Shown: in pieces, positions 7,216-16,057 of the stretch
How the letters are laid out: every line of letters begins with the position of its first letter
How positions within the stretch are numbered: the stretch's first letter is position 1
Assembly: GCA_016705005.1 (NCBI GenBank)
Contig: JADIZB010000011.1
Span: 1 to 64,000, forward strand
Direction of reading: 5' to 3'
DNA from: Bacteroidales bacterium
GTDB taxonomy: Bacteria > Bacteroidota > Bacteroidia > Bacteroidales > Lentimicrobiaceae
DNA: 64,000 bases
Notes under the pieces: model-generated
Seen by the model: the letters and a program-made list of their open reading frames with translations, nothing else
The model's database searches: none
What the model was told of the DNA's origin: nothing
Translations under genes and position numbers: made by a program

Positions 7216-10142
7216 TTTATAACGGATTTATAAATGACTTCCTGAATCCTTGTTCTAATGTTTTTTTGTGTAATCAAATTATTCGCTGCATCCGGATATA
7301 CCCTGTTACTTAAGAATACATAAACAAGATCTGTTTCCGGATCAGCCCAGGCATAGGTCCCGGTAAATCCACTGTGACCAAAGCTGAGCGGAGAAGCCAG
7401 ATCACAGGTTGGGCCGGGTTCACCTGGCTTTGCAGGTTTATCAAATCCCAACCCCCTTCTGTTTCTATTTTCAGGAAACTGAACTTTAGTAAATTGTGCC
7501 ACAACGGCTGAATCGATCAACATCTCACCTCCATAGCGGCCATTCTGTAACAGCATCTGCATAATCACAGCCACATCAAGTGCATCACTGAAAAGTCCGG
7601 CGTGACCTGAAACACCTCCCATCATCGCAGCAGCAGGATCATGTACATCACCATGCACCAGTTGTTTTCTGAAAACAGTATCGTTCTCAGTCGGCGCTAT
7701 CCGGTTGATGCTGAAACGGTCGCGGGGATGATAACCCATTGTAGTCAACCCCAGTTTATCGTAGAAGCTATGTTTTACATAACTGCTCAATGGTTGGTTG
7801 GTTACCTGTGAAATCGCTTCTGCAAGCAGAATAAAGCCGAGATCGCTGTATTTGTATTCCCGTTTCTTTGCCAGTGGAGAAGCTATGATTGAATCAATCA
7901 CAAACTGATGCCATTGCTGGCCAACATACATGGCATCAGCAACACGCACAGGAAAAGACTGACTATAGTGGCGTGCTATCATTGCTGAATCCTGAGCAGT
8001 ACCTTTAAGTAACTTGTGATAAAAAGGAATGAAAGGCTGCAATCCGGCCTGATGTGCCATAATATCACGGATGGTCAGCTGACCTTTATTGCTTTTTCGC
8101 CATGGCACCATGTATTGACTCAGCTTCTGGTCAGTATTCATTTTCCCCTCACCTGTTAGTTTCATTACAGCCAGTGTGGTTGACAGAATTTTGGTGAGCG
8201 AAGCAAGGTCATATAAATCGTTGTTCTTCACCGGATTTTGTCCTGAGTATGTCAGGTTGCCATATGACTTCCTGAAAACGACCCTTCCTTTTCTCAGGAC
8301 AAGGATCTGAGCTCCGGGGAAGGCTCCATCGCTGATACCCCCGGCAACAATAGAATCAATTGTTTCAAGGCCGGTATATGATAATTCTGACTGTTCAGGC
8401 ATTCCAAATGAAAGTCGGATAACATTATTTCGCTGTAGTCCCGATCCACTTATAAAATCTTTTCCGGCGGTTACCGGCAACCGGCCTTTGACAGGAATGG
8501 CGCCAAAGAGTGCCTGAGCAGTCAGTTCCTGCATACCTGCATTGTCCTGGTAGCTAACAAGTGTTGCTGCAAAGTTCTCCGTTTCCTGAAAAGATGCAAC
8601 CGCGTAAGGACTGGTAAATATGTTGAGGACCAGGGGAATCTTAAGGCTGAGAGAATCAATAAATGAGGCAGCTGACCGATTTATCCCGAAATTTTTCTGA
8701 GGCAGGTCACTCGTCTTTACAAATCCGACAATAAGCAGATTGAAAGGACTGAGCAGCTTTCTCACTGAATCACATTGCTGCCATGTAGGATCTTTGGGCA
8801 GATTAAAATGAACAACAGGGGCATAAACTGAGAGCATTTCCTGGAACGGAGTGACGAGGGTATCCCCTATCACCAGACTTGCTAACTTAAGGGTATCAAT
8901 CGATGTCAAAGGAATTAAATGTCCCGGGTCGGTCAGCAGTGTAATGGCTTCCGCATTGGCTTTTCCGGTAATCAGCATCGCTTCCCGTGAATTAATATCG
9001 CGTGTAAGATTTTCAACTTTGATATCCTGAAAAGCTGCAAGTTCTGATTCAAATTTCCATGTGAGCACCCTCCTGCATTTCTGGTCAATCAGGTCCATGG
9101 ATATGATTCCACTGTCAATTGCCCTGCTGATATTGAGAACGGCCTTCCGGGCGTCCACCGGAAGAAGCAGAATATCATTCCCGGCCTTTAAAGCATCCAC
9201 TTCAACCAGCCCCGGATCTGAAAAATCTGTGAGTCCTTTCATATCCATTCCGTCCGTTATCACTAATCCCTTAAAACCCATCTCCTTCCTTAATATATCA
9301 TTGATTACCAATGGCGAAAGTGTTGCTATCGCATTGTCGGCTGAATCCAGCGCCGGAACCATAAGGTGAGAAACCATTACCCCTTTTATGCCAAGGTTGA
9401 TAAGCTGTCTGAAAGGAAAAAGCTCGACGGAATCAAGTTCAGCACGACTCTTATTAATTGATGGCAATGTATAATGTGAATCTTTCCCGGTATCACCATG
9501 ACCGGGATAGTGCTTTGCTACTGCAATCAGGCCATGATCCTGCATGCCTTTCATGTACATTCCGGCTTTTGATGATACATTAAACCGGTTTTCACCAAAC
9601 GACCTGGCATTGATCACCGGATTAAGGGGATTGTTATTAACATCAGCAACCGGAGCAAAATTCATATGAACACCCAGACGTTTAAGCTGCCGCGCTATTT
9701 CAGCCCCCATCTCATAAATAAGAGAATCGTTGTTGATGGCTCCCAATGTCATTGGTTTGGGAAACCAGGCAATACTGTCGAGGCGCATCCCTGCCCCCCA
9801 TTCTGCATCTATTGCAACAAATAGCGGTGTTTTTGAGACTGATTGTAAACGATTTGTGACCATGGCCTGTCTGACCGGCCCTCCCTGAAAAAAACACACC
9901 CCGCCAGGTTTCAGATCTTCTACAAGGGTTGTCAATTCTTCAACATAAGCCTGATCACGGTTCGAGTAAGCCCTTAACATAAGCAGCTGGGCAATCCTCT
10001 CATCAGGTGTAAGGCTGTTGAAAACCGAATCAACCCAATGGTCAACAGGTTTCGAGTCAGTCCCCTGTGAAAATGAGGTTTCAGCCAACACCATTAAAAT
10101 CAATGAAAATAAAAGTCTGTAAAATGCTGAATATCTTATCAT
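7212..10142 (-). CDS. GH3 (NagZ-like) glycosidase fused to a class C beta-lactamase-like serine hydrolase
   Basis: This 976-residue exported protein (signal peptide to about residue 26, ending SFSQ) has two catalytic modules. Residues ~35-360 form a GH3 N-terminal domain with the beta-hexosaminidase loop KHYPGHGDTGKDSH (210-222) and presumed nucleophile Asp297 in VITDGMDM. Residues ~400-570 resemble a GH3 C-terminal domain. Residues ~585-976 are a serine hydrolase of the beta-lactamase/DD-peptidase class, with SLTK (648-651), YSDLGF in the position of YxN and HSGFTG in the position of KTG. The fusion is common in Bacteroidota and is thought to process peptidoglycan in the periplasm. It heads a two-gene operon with the VOC gene. 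Confidence 0.9.
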   Translation of the reverse strand: MIRYSAFYRLLFSLILMVLAETSFSQGTDSKPVDHWVDSVFNSLTPDERIAQLLMLRAYSNRDQAYVEELTTLVEDLKPGGVCFFQGGPVRQAMVTNRLQSVSKTPLFVAIDAEWGAGMRLDSIAWFPKPMTLGAINNDSLIYEMGAEIARQLKRLGVHMNFAPVADVNNNPLNPVINARSFGENRFNVSSKAGMYMKGMQDHGLIAVAKHYPGHGDTGKDSHYTLPSINKSRAELDSVELFPFRQLINLGIKGVMVSHLMVPALDSADNAIATLSPLVINDILRKEMGFKGLVITDGMDMKGLTDFSDPGLVEVDALKAGNDILLLPVDARKAVLNISRAIDSGIISMDLIDQKCRRVLTWKFESELAAFQDIKVENLTRDINSREAMLITGKANAEAITLLTDPGHLIPLTSIDTLKLASLVIGDTLVTPFQEMLSVYAPVVHFNLPKDPTWQQCDSVRKLLSPFNLLIVGFVKTSDLPQKNFGINRSAASFIDSLSLKIPLVLNIFTSPYAVASFQETENFAATLVSYQDNAGMQELTAQALFGAIPVKGRLPVTAGKDFISGSGLQRNNVIRLSFGMPEQSELSYTGLETIDSIVAGGISDGAFPGAQILVLRKGRVVFRKSYGNLTYSGQNPVKNNDLYDLASLTKILSTTLAVMKLTGEGKMNTDQKLSQYMVPWRKSNKGQLTIRDIMAHQAGLQPFIPFYHKLLKGTAQDSAMIARHYSQSFPVRVADAMYVGQQWHQFVIDSIIASPLAKKREYKYSDLGFILLAEAISQVTNQPLSSYVKHSFYDKLGLTTMGYHPRDRFSINRIAPTENDTVFRKQLVHGDVHDPAAAMMGGVSGHAGLFSDALDVAVIMQMLLQNGRYGGEMLIDSAVVAQFTKVQFPENRNRRGLGFDKPAKPGEPGPTCDLASPLSFGHSGFTGTYAWADPETDLVYVFLSNRVYPDAANNLITQKNIRTRIQEVIYKSVIK

Positions 10143-10187
10143 AAGAAATAAAACACGTAAAGTATCGGTTTAATTGGCAACAGGGAT

Positions 10188-10195
10188 CAAAGGTA
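10188..10195 (-). promoter_or_regulatory. Candidate -7 promoter element of the GH3/beta-lactamase operon
   Basis: The minus strand reads TACCTTTG, a perfect TAnnTTTG match, about 45 bases before the ATG at 10142. The -33 element is weak. Confidence 0.45.
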
Positions 10196-10283
10196 CATTG
10201 AACCCGGTAATAGTTTTTCAATTTTATCAACAAATAAGAAACCTGTTTTGAAAAAGCCATACTTTTGACCGAAAAAACAGACT

Positions 10284-11129
10284 ATGCCGGCAATTCAGGA
10301 ACTGGAAAAAATTGCTTCGCAGGTTCGCCGCGATGTATTGAGAATGGTGCATGCAGTGCAGTCGGGACATCCCGGTGGTGCTCTGGGAGCCACAGAGTTT
10401 TTTGTTTCCCTGTATTTTGAGATCATGAACCACAAGCCCGGGCAGTTTACCATGGAAGGCAGGGATGAAGACTTATTCTTCCTTAGCAATGGTCATCTTT
10501 CAGCAGCCTGGTATAGTGTACTTGCCAGGAACGGCTATTTCAGCATCAGTGAATTATCAACCTTCCGTAAACTCAATTCCAGGTTGCAGGGCCATCCTGC
10601 GACCGCCGAAGGAATTCCGGGAGTCAGAATTGCCAGTGGGTCGCTCGGCCAGGGGCTTTCAGTTTCGATTGGTGCGGCAGTTTCTAAAAAACTTAACGGA
10701 GATAAAGGGCTTGTATTCACCCTGATGGGTGATGGTGAAATGGACGAAGGTCAGATATGGGAGGCTGCAATGTATGCAGCAGGTAAAAATGTAGATAACC
10801 TGATTGCCACAATTGACAATAACGGGCAACAGATTGACGGGCCTACCGACAAGGTGATGCCCTTAGGTAATCTGAAGAAAAAATGGGAAGCATTCGGTTG
10901 GGATGTGATAGAAATGCCCGGTAATGATATGGCTAAAGTTGTCGGAGGTCTCAATGATGCCCGACAAAGGTGCGGCAAAGGAAAGCCGGTTGCCATCATT
11001 ATGCATTCAGAAATGGGTCATGGCGTTGATTTTATGGCTGGCACCCACCATTGGCATGGTGTCCCCCCTGACAATGACCAACTCGCCAGGGCACTTGCCC
11101 AATTGGATGAAACGCTTGGCGATTATTAA
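10284..11129 (+). CDS. Transketolase, N-terminal (TPP-binding) subunit
   Basis: This is the first half of a split transketolase of the pentose phosphate pathway, 281 residues. It carries SGHPGGALG, GRDEDLFFLSNGHLSAAWY, QGHPAT, GSLGQGLSVSIGAA and the TPP/Mg motif GDGEMDEGQIWEA..IDNN. HGVDFMAGTHHWHG is the usual C-terminal signature of this half. Catalysis needs the C-terminal partner, encoded at 12641 after an intervening VWA gene. The gene is divergent from the GH3 operon; TACTTTTG at 10260-10267 could be a -7 box, although it lies close to the ATG. Confidence 0.93.
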   Translation: MPAIQELEKIASQVRRDVLRMVHAVQSGHPGGALGATEFFVSLYFEIMNHKPGQFTMEGRDEDLFFLSNGHLSAAWYSVLARNGYFSISELSTFRKLNSRLQGHPATAEGIPGVRIASGSLGQGLSVSIGAAVSKKLNGDKGLVFTLMGDGEMDEGQIWEAAMYAAGKNVDNLIATIDNNGQQIDGPTDKVMPLGNLKKKWEAFGWDVIEMPGNDMAKVVGGLNDARQRCGKGKPVAIIMHSEMGHGVDFMAGTHHWHGVPPDNDQLARALAQLDETLGDY

Positions 11130-11193
11130 AACCAAACTGAACAATAAATAACTGCGATTCACGTCTTTATATGGATTATAAACGGTAATTACT

Positions 11194-12573
11194 ATGTTCC
11201 GAAAGATCCTGCTTCTACTCTTGCTTTTTCCATTGTTTATTGAAGCCCAGACAGGCATTGATAAACCTAAAACTGAGCCTTTGAGCAGGATATTATTTGT
11301 ATTTGATGGCTCTCAAAGCATGTTTGGCAAATGGCAGAGTGATGTTAAGATCAACATTGCCAAAAAGTTGATGAGTAACCTGATCGACAGTCTTGCAACT
11401 TTCGACAATCTGCAGATTGCGCTGAGGTTATACGGACATCAGAAACAATATCCACCGGCTGACTGTAATGATACAAAACTTGAAGTTCCTTTTGCGGATA
11501 ACAATTATGAAAAAGTCAAGAACAGAATCCAGAGTATAACCCCGAAAGGAACCACCCCCCTTGCCTTTGCGCTGGAACAATCGGCCGGAGATTTCCCTCC
11601 ATGCGATAATTGCAGGAACATCATTATACTGATTACCGACGGAATTGAAGAATGTGGTGGAGATCCTTGTGCAGCTTCTGCCGCATTGCAGAAAAACGGG
11701 ATTGCCATGAAACCGTTCATCATTGGAATAGGCCGTGATTTCAAAGATGCCTTTAACTGCGTTGGGGTCTATTTTGATGCATCCAGCGAGACAGCCTTTC
11801 AGAAAGCACTGAACTCCGTTGTCAGCCAGGCCCTGAATTCCACTACATTGCAGGTAAACCTGCTGGATATCAATAATAAAGCAACGGAAACAAATGTCAA
11901 TATGACATTCTATGACCATACAACAGGAAAAGTTAAGTACAATTTCATTCATACAATGAATAACCTTGGCCTTCCCGACACATTGGTAATCGACCCTATG
12001 CTAACATACGATCTTGTGGTAAACACTTTACCTGCAGTGAGTCTCGACAGCATCAGCCTGGTTCCCGGGGCACATGTTACCGTTTCGTTAAGTGCCCCTC
12101 AGGGATATCTAAACCTGAAAATAGGCGCTAACGAGAGAATTGTTAAAAACCTTCAGGCTGTTGTTAAACAGCAGGGTAAATGCCAGACACTGAATGTGCA
12201 GAGTTTCGGTGAGAGCAAAAAATACCTGTGCGGCACCTATGATCTTGAAATTCTCACCCTGCCAAGGTTATACATAAGTGATGTCAAAATCTCCCAAAGT
12301 AAAACAACCACCATCGATATACCGCTTCCCGGTATTGTTGTGATAAGAAAAAGTGTTAACGGTTTTGGAAGTCTCTACCTTGAGAAAAACAATACCCTTC
12401 AGTGGATTTATGACCTCAGGGAAAATGTTCTCCAGGAAACTCTTGTCCTTCAACCCGGGAATTACAAAGTGGTATTCAGATCAAGGAATTCTGAAAGAGC
12501 ACTCTACACAATCGATAACTCGTTCACTATATTACCGGGGGGGACCAGCAATGTTAACCTGTTTTCGTATTGA
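11194..12573 (+). CDS. Exported von Willebrand factor A domain protein
   Basis: A signal peptide (MFRKILLLLLLFPLFIEAQ) is followed by a VWA domain at residues ~30-210. The MIDAS metal site is visible: DGSQS (FVFDGSQSMFG), the Thr in PKGTTPLAFAL and the Asp in ILITDGIEECGGDPC. Cysteines in the domain (DCND, PCDNCRN, ECGGDPC, FNCVG) suggest disulfides in the periplasm. The C-terminal ~240 residues are beta-rich and unassigned. It may bind a protein or assemble at the cell surface. It sits between the two transketolase halves with gaps of 64 and 67 bp, in the same orientation, so it is probably co-transcribed; no functional link to transketolase is known to me. Confidence 0.8.
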   Translation: MFRKILLLLLLFPLFIEAQTGIDKPKTEPLSRILFVFDGSQSMFGKWQSDVKINIAKKLMSNLIDSLATFDNLQIALRLYGHQKQYPPADCNDTKLEVPFADNNYEKVKNRIQSITPKGTTPLAFALEQSAGDFPPCDNCRNIIILITDGIEECGGDPCAASAALQKNGIAMKPFIIGIGRDFKDAFNCVGVYFDASSETAFQKALNSVVSQALNSTTLQVNLLDINNKATETNVNMTFYDHTTGKVKYNFIHTMNNLGLPDTLVIDPMLTYDLVVNTLPAVSLDSISLVPGAHVTVSLSAPQGYLNLKIGANERIVKNLQAVVKQQGKCQTLNVQSFGESKKYLCGTYDLEILTLPRLYISDVKISQSKTTTIDIPLPGIVVIRKSVNGFGSLYLEKNNTLQWIYDLRENVLQETLVLQPGNYKVVFRSRNSERALYTIDNSFTILPGGTSNVNLFSY

Positions 12574-12640
12574 AAACAGATTATTACGCATCAAACCCAA
12601 TTGACAGGCATAAAAAAATTCAGATAATTCAATTATTCAG

Positions 12641-13603
12641 ATGACAGAATTTACATTTACAGAACAGAAAGACACCCGTTCGGGCTTCGGTCAGGGTTTA
12701 CTGGAACTGGGAAGAAACAATCCGAAGGTTGTTGCATTGTGCGCTGACCTTACCGGTTCACTCAAAATGGAAGCTTTTGAGAAGGAATTTCCTGACCGTT
12801 TTCTACAGACTGGTATAGCTGAAGCAAACATGATCGGCATTGCAGCAGGCCTGGCCACCGGAGGGCATATTCCATTTACCGGGACTTTTGCAAATTTTTC
12901 CACCGGAAGGGTGTATGATCAGATCAGGCAATCTGTAGCCTATTCGGAAAAAAATGTCAAAATCTGTGCATCACATGCAGGTCTGACCCTGGGTGAAGAT
13001 GGAGCAACACATCAGATTCTTGAGGATATCGGAATGATGAAAATGCTGCCGCATATGGTTGTGATAAATCCATGCGACTTCAATCAGACCAGGGCAGCTA
13101 CCCTCGCTGTAGCAAAGCATCATGGCCCGGTTTATCTCCGGTTTGGAAGGCCAAAAGTGCCTGTTTTTACCCCGGCAGAGCAGGAATTTATCATCGGACA
13201 AGCGATATTGATGAATGAGGGAACTGATGTTTCGATATTCGCAACCGGCCACCTGGTGTGGGAGGCCATTCAGGCTGCTATTCTGCTTCAAAAACAAGGT
13301 ATAAGTGCAGAAATAATTAATATACATACAATCAAACCACTTGATAAAGCAGCAGTTCTGAGGTCAATTGCAAAAACAGGCTGCGCAGTCACTGCGGAAG
13401 AACATATGATGAATGGCGGGCTTGGTGACAGTATCGCTCAATTACTCGCTCTCGAACACCCGGCACCTGTCGAGATGGTAGCTGTGTATGATAAATTTGG
13501 TGAAAGTGGAACACCGGCTCAACTCATGGATAAATATGGCCTGAACGCGTCATCTATTGTTGATAAAACCCTTAAGGTGATTCAACGGAAAAAGAAATCC
13601 TGA
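12641..13603 (+). CDS. Transketolase, C-terminal subunit
   Basis: This 320-residue protein is the pyrimidine-binding and C-terminal half of transketolase. Motifs are GIAEANMIGIAAGLATGG, TFANFSTGRVYDQIRQSVAY, SHAGLTLGEDGATHQILEDI and YLRFGRP, followed by the TK C-terminal domain (GTDVSIFATGHLVWEA, TAEEHMMNGGLG). Together with the product at 10284 it should form an active heterodimeric enzyme of sugar-phosphate interconversion. Split transketolases are widespread, but the halves usually lie next to each other. Confidence 0.93.
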   Translation: MTEFTFTEQKDTRSGFGQGLLELGRNNPKVVALCADLTGSLKMEAFEKEFPDRFLQTGIAEANMIGIAAGLATGGHIPFTGTFANFSTGRVYDQIRQSVAYSEKNVKICASHAGLTLGEDGATHQILEDIGMMKMLPHMVVINPCDFNQTRAATLAVAKHHGPVYLRFGRPKVPVFTPAEQEFIIGQAILMNEGTDVSIFATGHLVWEAIQAAILLQKQGISAEIINIHTIKPLDKAAVLRSIAKTGCAVTAEEHMMNGGLGDSIAQLLALEHPAPVEMVAVYDKFGESGTPAQLMDKYGLNASSIVDKTLKVIQRKKKS

Positions 13604-14067
13604 TTCCTGAACATCCGCTAAATTACATTTTGGTGTATTCAAATATGTCCGGATGCTTTTTCAACCAAACGTACCATGTTTCCGGTTCAGTTATTTTTCA
13701 TTCGGGAACCTGTCATCCGGGATAACGGATTGCGTTCAGCAATCTATCCTGAAATGCGGTTTGGGCTGGTAACGACTGAAATTCACTATACCGGAATAAA
13801 TTCATAGTGATTTAGATCAATTATGATTTGTCAAATGTCAGCCTCATTCTGGTTATATTTCACCGGCTATCGTTTTCCATAACTCAGGTTTATAACTACC
13901 TTGCATGGTTATTTAGACGAAACACTCTGATGCATTTAAACAATAATCCGACTACAGAATACTCTTCAAATTAATGATGTGACCTGATAAATAATCCCTG
14001 CAGTGTAAATCACAATTTGTACCTGTATTCATTTTCAGTGCTTTAAACTTCTGCAATCCTCTGTAAG
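13604..14067. other. Intergenic region with a possible FNR-type site
   Basis: No gene or RNA is apparent in these 464 bases. They contain the TGAT-TTAG-ATCA palindrome at 13808-13819 and otherwise AT-rich sequence leading to the TorD-like gene. Confidence 0.5.
13806..13821. promoter_or_regulatory. FNR-type binding site upstream of the TorD-like gene
   Basis: AGTGATTTAGATCAAT contains TGAT-TTAG-ATCA, matching the FNR-like half-sites TGAT/ATCA with a 4-base spacer. Related boxes occur at 15517 and 20698, and a Crp/Fnr gene lies at 14731. The distance to the ATG (14068) is about 250 bases, longer than usual. Confidence 0.5.
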
Positions 14068-14706
14068 ATGAATTCTATCAATCTATCCAACCTTTCAGCA
14101 CAGGTTGAATGCTACAAAATTCTTGTCAGGCTGTTTGATATGCCAGAGGCTGGAGTACATGACAACAGGAAATTATATAATGATCTTATAAAAGCTACAG
14201 GATACTTAAAACCGAAAGCACTGGAACTGGCGAAGAAACTAAGAAAGACCATTGCTGATGTAAGCATTGAAGATCTCACGTCAGAGTATAGAAGATTACT
14301 TGGGGGATCGGAAATAGTTCTGGCGAATCCAAGCTGTGATTTCTATTTTTCAAATCGGGAAAATACTGCCGGCTCCCAGGCCTGGGTCAGGGAATTTTAT
14401 GAAATAGCCGGATTCCGGTATGAGCCGGAAATTCACAGTCCCTGTCACATTTCTACAGAACTAAGGTTTATCGGATACCTGCTTGACCAGATTACAAATG
14501 AATTTAACAGAAATAACCTGCCAAATGTTAACCATTTCGGTGATCTCCGGTGCAGGTTTGTGCATGAACATATGATTTTGTGGGTTCCGGAATTTACCAG
14601 ATGCATCCTATACAACAGCAAATCACCTTTTTATCTCCAGCTAGCCATTTTACTAAGAACCTTACTTGTAACCTGCTCCGGTGAAGAAGAAAATCCGGAT
14701 GAATAA
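14068..14706 (+). CDS. TorD/DmsD-family molybdoenzyme chaperone
   Basis: The protein (212 aa, all-helical, no signal peptide) matches the TorD family, which binds the twin-arginine leader and apo form of molybdopterin oxidoreductases. Seen are the early EDLTSEYRRLLGG, a middle WVREFYEIAGF, the family motif SPCHISTELRFIGYLLDQ (usual form PDHIxxELxFM) and HEHMILWVPEF near the C-terminus. In the family motif, Asp is replaced by Cys. It is convergent with the Crp/Fnr gene. No molybdoenzyme is present in the window, so its client must lie elsewhere. Confidence 0.75.
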   Translation: MNSINLSNLSAQVECYKILVRLFDMPEAGVHDNRKLYNDLIKATGYLKPKALELAKKLRKTIADVSIEDLTSEYRRLLGGSEIVLANPSCDFYFSNRENTAGSQAWVREFYEIAGFRYEPEIHSPCHISTELRFIGYLLDQITNEFNRNNLPNVNHFGDLRCRFVHEHMILWVPEFTRCILYNSKSPFYLQLAILLRTLLVTCSGEEENPDE

Positions 14707-14730
14707 ATATCCGCATTCAGACTTTTCTAA

Positions 14731-15423
14731 CTAGCCATTCCTGCTGATGGTCTCAAGCATCTGAAGGTTAATGATTTCAATCAGGTTTCCATCAATCCGT
14801 ATCAGATCATCCTCTTTAAATGTCTTTAATACCCTGATGGCACTCTCCTTGGTCATGCCTGACAAGTCTGCCAGATCCTGCCGGGTGAGGTTAGTGCTGA
14901 ATGGATTTGAACTGTATACCTTTCCGGAAAGATAGATCAAAGTATCAGCCATCCTGCCGGGGATCTGTTTATGGGTCAGGCTTGCAATCTGTTCAAACAG
15001 GCCAATTGCCTGCATGCTTATTTTACGGATAAAACTATTGGCAAAATTCTGGTTTGTGCGGACCATATTCTGAATAATGTCAGCCTCTACAAGGCATGCT
15101 GTTGTTTCTTCGCATGCAACAGCACTGAAATGATGCCGCTTGTCTACATATGCACCGGGAACAAAGATATAATCCACCGGTTTTGCAAAACCAATAATCA
15201 GCCGGCGATCATTCTCACCTTCGATGTAAAGTTTAACCAAACCCGAAGTTACACATACAAAATCATAACACGGTGATCCCTGCTTAAAAATTATCTCACC
15301 GGCATTGTAATGCATGCTGACCCGGCACATATCGACACGTTCGAGCTCCTCTTCGCTCAACGCTTCAAATATCTCCGATCGCTTTTTGCAATGCAAACAA
15401 CTTGATTCGAACAATTTACTCAT
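14731..15423 (-). CDS. Crp/Fnr-family transcription regulator
   Basis: An N-terminal cyclic-nucleotide-type beta-roll (residues ~20-140; YNAGEIIFKQGSPCYDFVCVTSGLVKLY) is joined by a dimer helix to a winged helix (LTRQDLADLSGMTKESAIRVLKTF, ~180-205). The recognition helix has the TKESAIR pattern of FNR-like proteins. Cysteines at positions 9 and 12 (CLHC), plus Cys in VDMCRV, SPCYDFVC and VACEE, could bind an iron-sulfur cluster, but the spacing is not that of classical FNR. It is divergent from the cytochrome operon starting at 15637, which it probably controls. Confidence 0.9.
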   Translation of the reverse strand: MSKLFESSCLHCKKRSEIFEALSEEELERVDMCRVSMHYNAGEIIFKQGSPCYDFVCVTSGLVKLYIEGENDRRLIIGFAKPVDYIFVPGAYVDKRHHFSAVACEETTACLVEADIIQNMVRTNQNFANSFIRKISMQAIGLFEQIASLTHKQIPGRMADTLIYLSGKVYSSNPFSTNLTRQDLADLSGMTKESAIRVLKTFKEDDLIRIDGNLIEIINLQMLETISRNG

Positions 15424-15502
15424 AAATACCAGCTTCCGGATTTCTCAAACACAACAATAAAACCTCAATTCCGACATAGAATCATTCAAAATAAGCCTAT
15501 AA

Positions 15503-15528
15503 ATCATCCTATGTGATGATATAAGTCA
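15503..15528. promoter_or_regulatory. Operator-like inverted repeats between the Crp/Fnr gene and the cytochrome operon
   Basis: ATCATC-CTATGT-GATGAT (15503-15520) is a perfect 6-bp inverted repeat. It overlaps TGAT-ATAA-GTCA (15517-15528), a one-mismatch FNR-like box resembling TGATATAAATCA at 20698. The sites lie 80-110 bases from both divergent start codons, suiting autoregulation and control of the cytochrome genes. Confidence 0.5.
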
Positions 15529-15636
15529 ATCAAATGTAGGAATAAATCACCATTTGCGTGCAAATATATCACTATTTCGTTACATGCTGATAAGTATATA
15601 AGTAGTTACTTTGAACTGTTTTAGAAAGTAACTGAA

Positions 15637-16032
15637 ATGAAGAAACTAACCACAAGGATTAATTCTGCAATCGCCATTGGAGCGTTTGCAATGATGGCAT
15701 TACTCAGCGGGTGCGAGTATGATTATGTTGAACCGGACAATACACCGCCACCTGACACAATCAGTTTTGCAAATGACATTCTCCCTATTTTCAGCGCGGG
15801 TACTCCCGCTTGTGATGCAAGCGGATGCCACGCTTCAGGAGCTTTTGCACCAGACCTTACACCAGCCAATGCTTACAATAACCTAATGCAGGATAACCGG
15901 ATCGACACGGCAAATCCAGCTGCAAGTCCTTTCTATATTAAAATAAGCACAGGCAGTATGAAGACCTTCCTCTCGACCAATGATGCCAAACTTATTCTGG
16001 CCTGGATCGAAAAAGGTGCGTTAAATAATTAA
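15637..16032 (+). CDS. Small heme lipoprotein with a CX4CH motif
   Basis: A lipoprotein signal ends at ALLSGC (Cys26). The mature ~105 residues contain SFANDILPIFSAGTPACDASGCHASG, with sequence C-D-A-S-G-C-H, a CX4CH heme-attachment motif in place of CXXCH. The surrounding pattern (DILPIF..S..C..GCH.....PDL) is that of monoheme cytochrome-like domains found in Bacteroidota and Planctomycetes; KLILAWIEKGALNN at the end is typical of cytochrome c folds. It should sit on an outer- or inner-membrane leaflet in the periplasm, or at the surface. It is the first gene of the operon, 25 bp before the barrel gene. Confidence 0.75.
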   Translation: MKKLTTRINSAIAIGAFAMMALLSGCEYDYVEPDNTPPPDTISFANDILPIFSAGTPACDASGCHASGAFAPDLTPANAYNNLMQDNRIDTANPAASPFYIKISTGSMKTFLSTNDAKLILAWIEKGALNN

Positions 16033-16057
16033 TAACAAACACGAAAAGCAACTTCTG

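Noticed and set aside
14731..15423. Classical FNR with four cluster-binding cysteines
   Set aside because: Several Cys are present, but their spacing does not match E. coli FNR, so oxygen sensing through a 4Fe-4S cluster is not claimed.
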